NCBI RefSeq assembly: GCF_001509475.1
Contig: NZ_LLZG01000367.1
Coordinates: 1 to 55,464, forward strand
Direction: 5' to 3'
Length of the DNA stretch: 55,464 bases
Source: Streptomyces regalis
GTDB taxonomy: Bacteria; Actinomycetota; Actinomycetes; Streptomycetales; Streptomycetaceae
Part shown: positions 41,414-48,544 of the stretch, piece by piece
Position numbering within the stretch: the first letter of the stretch is position 1
Layout: every line of letters begins with the position of its first letter
The notes under the pieces: generated by a model
What the model was told of the DNA's origin: nothing
What the model saw: only the letters and a program-made list of their open reading frames with translations
The model's database searches: none
Translations under genes and position numbers: made by a program

Positions 41414-43012
41414 GTGATCTCCGCCTCCGGTATCGAGCTGCGCGCCGGTGCGCGCGTCCTCATCGAGTCCGCGACCTTCCGCGTCGCCAAGGGTGACCGC
41501 ATCGGCCTCGTCGGCCGCAACGGCGCCGGCAAGACCACCCTCACCAAGTGCCTCGCCGGCGAGGGCATCCCCGCCGGCGGCACCATCAGCCGCTCCGGCG
41601 AGGTCGGCTATCTCCCGCAGGACCCCCGCACCGGCGACCTCGACGTCCTCGCCCGCGACCGCGTTCTGTCCGCGCGCGGCCTGGACGTACTGATCCGCAA
41701 GATGCGCGAGAACGAACAGCGCATCGCCAACGGCCAGGGCGCGACCCGTGAGAAGGCCCTGAGGCAGTACGAGCGCCAGGAGACGGAGTTCCTCACCAAG
41801 GGCGGGTACGCCGCCGAGGCCGAGGCCGCCACCATCGCCGCCGCGCTCAACCTGCCCGACCGGGTGCTCGGCCAGCCCCTGCACACGCTCTCCGGTGGTC
41901 AGCGCCGCCGTATCGAGCTGGCCCGCATCCTGTTCTCGGACGCCGACACGCTGCTCCTCGACGAGCCGACCAACCACCTCGACGCGGACTCGATCGTCTG
42001 GCTGCGCGACTACCTGAAGACCTATCGCGGCGGCTTCATCGTGATCTCCCACGACGTCGACCTGGTCGAGACGGTCGTCAACAAGGTGTTCTACCTGGAC
42101 GCCAACCGCGCCCAGATCGACGTCTACAACATGGGCTGGAAGCTCTACCAGCAGCAGCGCGAGGCCGACGAGAAGCGCCGCAAGCGCGAGCGGCAGAACG
42201 CCGAGAAGAAGGCCGCCGCGCTGCACTCGCAGGCGGACAAGATGCGGGCGAAGGCCACCAAGACCGTCGCCGCGCAGAACATGGCGAAGCGGGCCGACCG
42301 GCTGCTCGCCGGCCTCGACGCGGTCCGCGTCTCGGACAAGGTCGCCAAGCTCCGCTTCCCGGAGCCCGCGCCCTGCGGCAAGACCCCGCTGACTGCCGAG
42401 GGCCTGTCGAAGTCGTACGGCTCGCTGGAGATCTTCACCGACGTCGACCTGGCCATCGACAAGGGCTCCAGGGTCGTCATCCTCGGCCTCAACGGTGCCG
42501 GCAAGACCACCCTGCTGCGCCTGCTGGCGGGCGCCGAGCAGCCCGACACCGGCGCCGTCGTCCCCGGCCACGGGCTCAAGATCGGCTACTACGCCCAGGA
42601 GCACGAGACCCTGGACGCCGGCCGCACGGTCCTGGAGAACATGCGCTCCGCGGCCCCCGACATGGACCTCGTCGAGGTCCGCAAGGTGCTCGGCTCGTTC
42701 CTGTTCTCCGGCGACGACGTCGACAAGCCGGCCGGTGTCCTCTCCGGCGGCGAGAAGACCCGCCTCGCCCTCGCGACCCTCGTCGTCTCCTCGGCGAACG
42801 TCCTGCTCCTCGACGAGCCCACCAACAACCTCGACCCGGCCAGCCGCGAGGAGATCCTCGGCGCGCTGCGCACCTACAAGGGCGCGGTCGTGCTCGTCAC
42901 CCACGACGAGGGCGCCGTGGAGGCGCTCCAGCCGGAGCGGATCATTCTGCTGCCGGACGGCGTCGAGGACCTGTGGGGCGCCGACTACGCGGATCTCGTC
43001 GCCCTGGCTTGA
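41414..43012 (+). CDS. ABC-F family ribosome-associated ATPase
   Basis: A 532-residue soluble protein with two ABC domains and no membrane segment. The first has Walker A GRNGAGKTT (34-42), signature LSGGQ (159-163) and Walker B LLLDEPTNHLD; the second has GLNGAGKTT, LSGGEKTRLAL and LLLDEPTNNLD. Between them is a charged, helical P-site tip linker (YQQQREADEKRRKRERQNAEKKAAALHSQADKMRAK, about 235-290). ABC-F proteins bind the ribosomal E site and act in translation or antibiotic protection. The start GTG has GGAG eight bases upstream. Whether this is a housekeeping or a resistance type is undecided. Confidence 0.93.
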   Translation: MISASGIELRAGARVLIESATFRVAKGDRIGLVGRNGAGKTTLTKCLAGEGIPAGGTISRSGEVGYLPQDPRTGDLDVLARDRVLSARGLDVLIRKMRENEQRIANGQGATREKALRQYERQETEFLTKGGYAAEAEAATIAAALNLPDRVLGQPLHTLSGGQRRRIELARILFSDADTLLLDEPTNHLDADSIVWLRDYLKTYRGGFIVISHDVDLVETVVNKVFYLDANRAQIDVYNMGWKLYQQQREADEKRRKRERQNAEKKAAALHSQADKMRAKATKTVAAQNMAKRADRLLAGLDAVRVSDKVAKLRFPEPAPCGKTPLTAEGLSKSYGSLEIFTDVDLAIDKGSRVVILGLNGAGKTTLLRLLAGAEQPDTGAVVPGHGLKIGYYAQEHETLDAGRTVLENMRSAAPDMDLVEVRKVLGSFLFSGDDVDKPAGVLSGGEKTRLALATLVVSSANVLLLDEPTNNLDPASREEILGALRTYKGAVVLVTHDEGAVEALQPERIILLPDGVEDLWGADYADLVALA

Positions 43013-43078
43013 TCGAATGCGTGATCAACAGCGTATGGATCATTCGGCCTATCGGTGATCCATCATCTGTGTGAGATC
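42992..43078. promoter_or_regulatory. Cluster of six GATC sites upstream of gbn
   Basis: GATC occurs at 42992, 43011, 43023, 43038, 43057 and 43075, at 12-19 base steps. At this base composition one GATC is expected about every 400 bases. The cluster overlaps the ABC-F stop and enters the gbn upstream region; one more (43305) precedes the gbn ribosome binding site. Gbn is described as a GATC-binding nucleoid protein, so autoregulation is likely. Confidence 0.6.
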
Positions 43079-43347
43079 TCCTCGTACCGAGGTGTGTACT
43101 ACATCGATTTCACGGCCGAGTCCTTTATCGACAAGGGCTCGGCCGTCGCGCGTCCCTGACCTGGTACTTCGCGAAAGAACCCGTTCGGCCGTACGGACAA
43201 CTCGCTGCGGAATTTCAGATTCCGCATGTGGGGATGTGCTCCTGTCGTCAAAACCATGTCTCACGGACCTTGCCGAATGGGTGGCCATGAAGGCCCGGAG
43301 GGGTGATCATGAGGGGACCAGAGCGCACTTCCCATGAGGAGGCACGG

Positions 43348-43566
43348 GTGGCCGAGACTCTGAAGAAGGGCAGCCGGGTAACCGGCGCCGCGCGCGACAA
43401 GCTCGCGGCAGACCTGAAGAAGAAGTACGACTCCGGTGCGAGCATTCGGGCACTGGCCGAGGAAACCGGCCGCTCGTATGGCTTCGTGCACCGGATGCTC
43501 AGCGAGTCGGGCGTCACGCTTCGTGGGCGTGGCGGTGCGACACGAGGCAAGAAGGCCGCCGGCTGA
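43348..43566 (+). CDS. gbn: Gbn-like GATC-binding nucleoid-associated protein (SCO1839 type)
   Basis: A 72-residue basic protein. GTG at 43348 has GAGGAGG six bases upstream, better than the ATG at 43309. It has one helix-turn-helix of Lsr2-C/resolvase-like type: LAADLKKKYDSGASIRALAEETGRSYGFVHRMLSESGVTLRGRGGATRGKKAAG, ending in a Gly/Arg/Lys tail. In S. coelicolor the equivalent SCO1839 is the small nucleoid protein Gbn that binds GATC and affects development. The position beside an ABC-F gene and an enoyl-CoA hydratase matches that locus as I recall it. The 335-base gap before it holds the GATC cluster. Confidence 0.85.
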   Translation: MAETLKKGSRVTGAARDKLAADLKKKYDSGASIRALAEETGRSYGFVHRMLSESGVTLRGRGGATRGKKAAG

Positions 43567-43606
43567 GACCGGGCGGCCCATCGGCTTCGATGGTGGCCAC
43601 CCGGTC
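43567..43606 (+). terminator. Hairpin terminator after gbn
   Basis: GACCGGG (43567-43573) pairs with CCCGGTC (43600-43606); the stem continues through GGCC/GGCC and CATCG/CGATG with small bulges to a GCTT loop. It starts just after the gbn stop. Confidence 0.75.
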
Positions 43607-43697
43607 GGTCAACTGATCGGCCGGGTGGTTACTGTGCAGTCACTTAGGGGGTGCCCTCCGGGCATCCCGTGATGACCGCACTCATCGGAGGCACCCC

Positions 43698-44501
43698 ATG
43701 GCTTCGTCCGACCAGGAACTCGCTCCCCTGCTCGACAAGAACGGCGTACAGCTCACCGTCGACGGCGCGATCGCCACGGTGACGCTGAACAACCCGGCCA
43801 AGCGCAACGCACAGAGCCCCGCCATGTGGCGGACGCTCGCCGAGGCCGGGCAGTTGCTGCCGGGCAGCGTGCGTGTGGTCGTGCTGCGTGGTGAGGGCAA
43901 GTCCTTCTCCGCGGGGCTCGACCGGCAGATGTTCACGCCCGAGGGGATCGAGGGCGAACGCTCCTTCATCGATCTCGCGCGCAGCAGCGATGCCGAACTG
44001 GACGCTGCCATCGCCGAGTTCCAGGAGGGCTTCACCTGGTGGCGGCGCAACGACATCGTGTCCATCGCCGCCGTACAGGGCCATGCCATCGGGGCGGGCT
44101 TCCAGCTCGCACTCGCCTGTGACGTGCGCGTCGTCGCCGACGACGTGCAGTTCGCCATGCGCGAGACCAGCCTCGGGCTGGTGCCGGACCTGACGGGCAC
44201 CCATCCGCTGGTCGGCCTTGTCGGATACGGCCGTGCGCTGGAGATCTGTGTCACCGGCCGCTTCGTGCTGGCCGAGGAGGCCGTGAGCAGCGGGCTGGCC
44301 AACCTCGCGGTGCCCGCCGAGCAGCTCGACGACGCCGTACGGGATCTGGCGGGGGCGGTCGTGGCCGCGCCGCGGGATGCCGTGATCGAGACCAAGGCGC
44401 TGCTTCGTGGTGCCGTGGATCGTGTGTACGACGAGCAGCGCGGCGCCGAGCGTGCCGCACAGGCGCGGCGGCTGCGGGACCTGGCCGGCCTCGGCGAATG
44501 A
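43698..44501 (+). CDS. Enoyl-CoA hydratase/isomerase family protein
   Basis: A 267-residue crotonase-fold protein, ATG with GGAGG upstream. Motifs are AIATVTLNNPAKRNAQSPAMW, VVVLRGEGKSFSAGLDRQMF (first oxyanion-hole segment), and AAVQGHAIGAGFQLALACDVRVVADDVQFAMRETSLGLVPD (second oxyanion hole). The usual second catalytic Glu is present in RETSLGLVPD. It acts on acyl-CoA thioesters; the pathway is not shown by its neighbours. Confidence 0.92.
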   Translation: MASSDQELAPLLDKNGVQLTVDGAIATVTLNNPAKRNAQSPAMWRTLAEAGQLLPGSVRVVVLRGEGKSFSAGLDRQMFTPEGIEGERSFIDLARSSDAELDAAIAEFQEGFTWWRRNDIVSIAAVQGHAIGAGFQLALACDVRVVADDVQFAMRETSLGLVPDLTGTHPLVGLVGYGRALEICVTGRFVLAEEAVSSGLANLAVPAEQLDDAVRDLAGAVVAAPRDAVIETKALLRGAVDRVYDEQRGAERAAQARRLRDLAGLGE

Positions 44502-44513
44502 GCCATGTGCCGA

Positions 44514-45233
44514 TCAGCCGACGGCGGTGATCAGCACCGCCACCGTCGGGTGATCCGGCAGCGCGTTTCCCGCTCTCTTGCGGACCTCCCGGGCCACTTC
44601 CACGGCCCGGTGGTCCGCGCTCACCGCGATCTCCACGCGCGCGTGCAGGCGCGGCAGGGCGGTCTCGTCCTGCCGCTCCTCGATGTGCACCGCACGGCCC
44701 AATCCGCCCAGGGCGCCCGTCAGTCGGGTCACGCCCGGTACCGCCAGGGCCGCGGCGGCGATGCGCTCCTCGTCGGGGTTCTGGGGCTCGGCGGCCTGCG
44801 CCGGCTCAGGCTGCCGTACGGGCGCGGGTTCCGCGTCCTCGTCGAGCAGGGCCGTCACTCGTAGGTCCACCTCGGTCACCGTCAGACCGAGGCGTTCCGT
44901 CGCCGCTGCGGTCAGCAGTTCGCGCAGCCGTTCCGCCGTCGTCGGCAGCGGGTCGGTCGCCGTCGCCGCGAAATCCGCCGTCACCAGGAGCCGACCGGGC
45001 GGCAGGGCGCTGGGCGGCGGCGGTACGGCCGCCTCGTCGGCGCCGTCCGGGTCGATGAGCGCGATCCGGAGCGCGTCCAGCCGTACCCCGCGCATGTCCT
45101 CGGTCGCGCGCCGCAGCACTGCCTCGGCCGCCGCCTCGGCGATCCACGCGCCGTCGTGCGGGCTGCCCAGGGGCAGGAGTCTGCCCAGGCCGAGCTGCCG
45201 TTTCACTGCCTGCGTCCATCGGTCCGCCGTCAT
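44514..45233 (-). CDS. Hypothetical protein adjoining the Asp23/AmaP cluster
   Basis: A 239-residue protein starting at MTADRWTQAVKRQLGLGRLLPLG. It has no signal or membrane segment. The C-terminal part (AAALAVPGVTRLTGALGGLGRAVHIEERQD...LHARVEIAVSADHRAVEVAREVRKRAGNAL) reads like a degenerate Asp23/Gls24 domain, with the pattern of vapGVxxLtg and an inducible beta-strand plus VAREVR. Its central part is Pro/Ala/Glu-rich. It is divergent from the Asp23 operon with an 87-base gap, so shared control is likely. Some databases label homologues nucleopolyhedrovirus P10 family; that name says nothing about function. Confidence 0.7.
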   Translation of the reverse strand: MTADRWTQAVKRQLGLGRLLPLGSPHDGAWIAEAAAEAVLRRATEDMRGVRLDALRIALIDPDGADEAAVPPPPSALPPGRLLVTADFAATATDPLPTTAERLRELLTAAATERLGLTVTEVDLRVTALLDEDAEPAPVRQPEPAQAAEPQNPDEERIAAAALAVPGVTRLTGALGGLGRAVHIEERQDETALPRLHARVEIAVSADHRAVEVAREVRKRAGNALPDHPTVAVLITAVG

Positions 45234-45320
45234 TCCTCCAGCCTGCCGCATCCCTGGCGCGCGATCGCGTAACCGTGATTAACGTGGTCGATGGACGGCA
45301 ACCGAAAGGGACGTACGGCC

Positions 45321-45797
45321 ATGACTGAGACGACGGAGCAGAGCCGAGGAACGGAGGGCGAGGCCCTCAGCACACGGAAGACCCAGGCGGTCAGGCGGGG
45401 TGGGGGAGACCCCGGCACCCGGGGACGTACGACCATCGCGGACGGCGTCGTCGAGAAGATCGCCGGTATGGCCGCACGCGATGTGGACGGTGTGCACGCC
45501 ATGGGGAGCGGACTGGCCCGGACCTTCGGGGCCGTGCGCGACCGGGTGCCGGGCGGGGCGAAGTCGGTGACGCGCGGGGTGAAGGCCGAGGTGGGCGAGG
45601 TGCAGGCCGCGCTCGACCTGGAGATCGTCGTCGAGTACGGCGTGTCGATCGCCGACGTGGCCCGGGACGTGCGCGAGAACGTGATCACCGCCGTCGAGCG
45701 GATGACCGGCCTCGAAGTTGTCGAGGTCAACATCGCGGTGAGTGACGTGAAGCTTCCGGAGGAAGAGGAAGAGGAACCGGAGCGCCGGATCCAGTGA
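45321..45797 (+). CDS. Asp23/Gls24 family envelope stress protein
   Basis: A 158-residue protein from ATG 45321. After a polar N-terminus (about 1-40) comes the Asp23 domain: TTIADGVVEKIAGMAARDVDGVHAMGSG, then VKAEVGEVQAALDLEIVVEYGVSIADVARDVRENVITAVERMTGLEVVEVNIAVSDVKLP, ending in an acidic tail EEEEEEPERR. In Firmicutes Asp23 is tethered to the membrane by AmaP and linked to cell envelope stress. Here it opens a five-gene operon that ends with an AmaP-like gene. Confidence 0.92.
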   Translation: MTETTEQSRGTEGEALSTRKTQAVRRGGGDPGTRGRTTIADGVVEKIAGMAARDVDGVHAMGSGLARTFGAVRDRVPGGAKSVTRGVKAEVGEVQAALDLEIVVEYGVSIADVARDVRENVITAVERMTGLEVVEVNIAVSDVKLPEEEEEEPERRIQ

Positions 45798-45855
45798 GGC
45801 GTCGGCGACCGACAACTCGGTGGCCGGGAGCCGCTGAGGAGCTGAGGAGCGCACC

Positions 45856-46041
45856 ATGAGCATGGCCGTGGTCGGCATGATCGCCGGCATGGCACTGGGC
45901 TTCGCCGGGTACTTCGGCGGATTCGGCGCCTTCCTGCTGGTGGCGGCCCTGGGCGCCGTCGGTTTCGTCGTCGGGCGGTTCCTGGAGGGGGAGTACGAGC
46001 TCGGTGACTTCTTCCGGCGCCGTGACGAACGGCGGCGGTGA
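45856..46041 (+). CDS. Small membrane protein of the Asp23 operon (DUF2273-like)
   Basis: A 61-residue protein, mostly one long hydrophobic stretch or hairpin (AVVGMIAGMALGFAGYFGGFGAFLLVAALGAVGFVVGRFL), then a charged tail EGEYELGDFFRRRDERRR. Firmicute Asp23 operons carry a similar DUF2273 protein that helps anchor Asp23 at the membrane. Its stop overlaps the start of the next gene (GTGA). Confidence 0.82.
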   Translation: MSMAVVGMIAGMALGFAGYFGGFGAFLLVAALGAVGFVVGRFLEGEYELGDFFRRRDERRR

Positions 46042-46430
46042 GGCCGGTGACCGCGGGGGCCGGTGAGGCCGGTGAGCTCGGCAGAGCTCTTCCTGTCGTC
46101 CCGCCGGGCGAACGCGGGGCGACCCGGATCGCGGACCGGGTCGTCGCGAAGATCGCCTCGCAGGCCGCACGGGAGGCGGTGGGGGCGCCGGCCAAGGACG
46201 CCGCCCGGCCGTACGCCGATGTCGTCGTCGCCCACGAGACCGCCCGCGTCCGCGTCCACCTCGAACTCGACTACCCCACCGACATCGGTGCCCGGTGCGC
46301 GGCCGTGCGTCGGCATGTCGTGGAACGGGTAGGCGCGTTGGTGGGTATGGAGGTGCCGGAGGTCGCCGTGCACGTGGAGCGGCTGCACCCGGCGCCCGGG
46401 CAGGGCGCGGCACACGGGAGGACGCGATGA
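46038..46430 (+). CDS. Second Asp23/Gls24 family protein
   Basis: A 130-residue Asp23 domain protein, GTG start in a GTGA overlap. It keeps RGATRIADRVVAKIASQAAREAVG, VVVAHETARVRVHLELDYPTDIGARCAAVRRHVVERVGALVGMEVPEVAVHVERLHP. It is shorter and more divergent than the first copy, as if the two form a heteromeric layer. Its stop overlaps the next start (ATGA). Confidence 0.85.
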   Translation: MRPVTAGAGEAGELGRALPVVPPGERGATRIADRVVAKIASQAAREAVGAPAKDAARPYADVVVAHETARVRVHLELDYPTDIGARCAAVRRHVVERVGALVGMEVPEVAVHVERLHPAPGQGAAHGRTR

Positions 46431-47107
46431 GCGAGTCCCAGGGCTCCGAGGGCACCACACAACGACTGCCGGTCATCGAGAAGGAGACCGGACCCGACCC
46501 GCTCGACCAGTCGGCGTCGGCAGCGTCCTACGAGCCGCCGCCCCCGGTCGACGACAAGGGCGGCGGCGAGGGCCGCTTCTGGTCGGCACGCCGGATCCCG
46601 GCCGCGATCACAGCGCTCCTGCTCTTCCTGGCCGCCGGCATCTTCCTGTACGACATCGCCGCCGTGCGCGCCGACCGGCCCGCCATGCGAGGGCGCCGGG
46701 AACTGGCCCAGCAGCTCGCCGAGCGCCCCCTGGACGACGTCTGGGTGCTGGTCGGCGCGGGCGTCGCCGCGGTCCTCGGCCTGTGGCTGCTGGTCCTGGC
46801 CGTCACGCCCGGCCTGCGCTCGGTCCTGCCGATGGGGCGCACCCACGCCGACGTCCGCGCCGGACTCCACCGCGACCTGGCCGCCCTCGTCCTGCGCGAC
46901 CGGGCCATGGAGGTCTCCGGGGTCCAGTCCGTCCGGGTACGGATGCGCCGGGCCAAGGCCGATGTCCGCGCGGTCTCGCACTTCCGCGAACTGGACGACG
47001 TACGCGCCGACCTGGACGCCACGCTCGCCCAAGCGATCAGGGGCCTGGGGCTGGCCCGGCCGCCCTCGCTGTCGGTGCATGTACGGCGGCTCGGACGGAA
47101 GGGGTGA
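46427..47107 (+). CDS. Membrane protein with DUF6286-type C-terminal domain
   Basis: A 226-residue protein with a polar N-terminal region (1-60), two hydrophobic helices (IPAAITALLLFLAAGIFLYDIAAV and DVWVLVGAGVAAVLGLWLLVLAVTPGL), and a C-terminal domain (about 145-226) with LVLRDRAMEVSGVQSVRVRMRRAKADVRAVSHFRELDDVRADLDATLAQAIRGLG. The domain resembles an Asp23-like or AmaP-like alpha/beta fold. It sits in the Asp23 operon with four-base overlaps on both sides. Confidence 0.85.
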   Translation: MSESQGSEGTTQRLPVIEKETGPDPLDQSASAASYEPPPPVDDKGGGEGRFWSARRIPAAITALLLFLAAGIFLYDIAAVRADRPAMRGRRELAQQLAERPLDDVWVLVGAGVAAVLGLWLLVLAVTPGLRSVLPMGRTHADVRAGLHRDLAALVLRDRAMEVSGVQSVRVRMRRAKADVRAVSHFRELDDVRADLDATLAQAIRGLGLARPPSLSVHVRRLGRKG

Positions 47108-47691
47108 GGGCCGTGCTCAGGGTCGTCAACCGGGTGCTGATCGGGATCGTCGGGCTGGTGCTGCTCGTGATCGGCGGCTCTGTCCTGGCCGTGGGACTCG
47201 GGCTGGACCCTCCGTCCTGGTGGATCCACGACAGCCGGCACGACGTCCTGCTCAGCGACGCCGAGCGGACGCGCTGGCGGGACGACGGCTGGTGGTGGCC
47301 GACCGTGATCGCCGTACTGGCCGTCCTGGTCCTGCTCGCCCTGTGGTGGCTGACCGCGAACCTGCGCCGACGCCGCCTCGCCGAGGTCCTGGTCGACACC
47401 GGCGACGGCGAGGGCGCACTGCTGCGGGGCCGGGCGCTGGAGACCGTCCTGGCGAACGAGGCGGCGACCCTGGAGGGCGTCCACCGCGCCCACGTGCACC
47501 TGCGGGGCAGGCGCAGCGCCCCCGAGGCCCGGGTACGGCTGCTGCTGGAACCGCATGTGGACCCGGGGACCGCTTTGAACGACCTCACGGCCCAGGCCCT
47601 GACCCACGCCCGCAATTCAGCGGGCCTCGCATCATTGCCGACAGAGGTCCGCTTGCGGGGCGTCAAGCACGGTGCTGAAAGGGTCAGTTGA
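47104..47691 (+). CDS. amaP: AmaP-like alkaline shock response membrane anchor protein
   Basis: A 195-residue protein starting at GTG 47104 in a GTGA overlap. It has two helices (VLIGIVGLVLLVIGGSVLAVGLGL and WWPTVIAVLAVLVLLALWWLTANL) with about 40 residues outside between them, and a cytoplasmic C-terminal domain (LVDTGDGEGALLRGRALETVLANEAATLEGVHRAHVHLRGRRSAPEARVRLLLEPHVDPGTAL). The two-helix-plus-Asp23-like-domain plan matches AmaP, which recruits Asp23 to the membrane. A dispersed repeat follows the stop. Confidence 0.85.
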   Translation: MRAVLRVVNRVLIGIVGLVLLVIGGSVLAVGLGLDPPSWWIHDSRHDVLLSDAERTRWRDDGWWWPTVIAVLAVLVLLALWWLTANLRRRRLAEVLVDTGDGEGALLRGRALETVLANEAATLEGVHRAHVHLRGRRSAPEARVRLLLEPHVDPGTALNDLTAQALTHARNSAGLASLPTEVRLRGVKHGAERVS

Positions 47692-47693
47692 GG

Positions 47694-47772
47694 CGCCCCG
47701 AAAGGGGCGCGGGGCTGTATCGATATGCGGCTCCGCCGCGTGGGCGCGGCCGGCCCCCACGACCCGTCAGAC
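47694..47772. repeat. Dispersed Streptomyces intergenic repeat, copy A
   Basis: The element GCCCCGAAAGGGGCGCGGGG... through ATATGCGGCTCCGCCGCG... aligns at about 80% with 50508-50590. It opens with a hairpin GCCCC/GGGGC and lies between convergent genes, so it probably serves as a terminator. Confidence 0.75.
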
Positions 47773-47783
47773 GGCGATGGCGC

Positions 47784-48539
47784 TCAAAACCCGTGCCGCA
47801 TCCCGCCATCCACAGGCAACATGATCCCCGTCAGATAAGACGCGGCCGGAGACAACAAAAACGCCGCCGCACGCCCGAACTCCTCCGGCGCCCCATACCG
47901 CCGCAACGGAATCCGCGCCTCGTTGGCGGCCCGAGTGGCCTCCGGATCAGCCGACATGCCATCCAGCTCGCGCACGCGATCCGTATCGATCCGAGCCGGC
48001 AGCAACCCGACAACCCGAATCCCCCGCGGCCCCAACTCGTCCGCAAGGGACTTGGCGAACCCGGCGAGCCCCGGCCGCAGCCCGTTCGAAATGGTCAGCC
48101 CCGGAATCGGCTCATGCACCGACCCCGACAGTACGAACCCGATGACCCCGCCCTCATCGAGCTCCGCCGCTGCCGCCCGGGCAAGCCTCACAGCACCGAG
48201 AAACACCGACTCGAACGCGGCCTGCCACTGCTCATCCGTGTTGTCGGCGAGAAAGCCGGCAGGCGGCCCCCCGACACTGATGAAAATGCCGTCGAACCCA
48301 CCGAAATGCTCACGCGCCGCGGCGATCAGCCGTGCGGCCGCCTCCGGATCGGCGTTGTCGACGGCCACCCCCACGGCATTCGGCCCCAGCTCGGCAGCCG
48401 CAGCGACGGTCCGCTCAGCATCCCTCCCGGTCAGAACAACCTTCGCCCCGTCGGCCACCAGCTCACGCGCCGCCGCGTTGCCCAGTCCCCGGGTGGCCCC
48501 CGTGACGACGTACACCCGGTCCTTCAGTCCAAGATCCAT
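47784..48539 (-). CDS. SDR family oxidoreductase
   Basis: A 251-residue classical short-chain dehydrogenase/reductase. It has the dinucleotide motif TGATRGLGNAAARELVADG (TGxxxGxG), the DNADPE cofactor loop, and ISVGGPPAG in place of the usual NNAG. The active site reads GVIGFVLSGSVHEPIPGLTISNGLRPGLAGFAKSLADELG, where the common YxxxK is replaced by SNGLR..., seen in atypical SDRs. NAD(P)-dependent, substrate unknown. It is 5 bases after the GH15 stop, probably in one transcript. Confidence 0.88.
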   Translation of the reverse strand: MDLGLKDRVYVVTGATRGLGNAAARELVADGAKVVLTGRDAERTVAAAAELGPNAVGVAVDNADPEAAARLIAAAREHFGGFDGIFISVGGPPAGFLADNTDEQWQAAFESVFLGAVRLARAAAAELDEGGVIGFVLSGSVHEPIPGLTISNGLRPGLAGFAKSLADELGPRGIRVVGLLPARIDTDRVRELDGMSADPEATRAANEARIPLRRYGAPEEFGRAAAFLLSPAASYLTGIMLPVDGGMRHGF

Positions 48540-48544
48540 GGCCC

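Noticed and set aside
43303..43347. Longer gbn reading frame from 43303 or 43309
   Set aside because: The GTG at 43348 has a near-perfect GAGGAGG and gives the 7-8 kDa size known for Gbn; the upstream starts lack a ribosome binding site.
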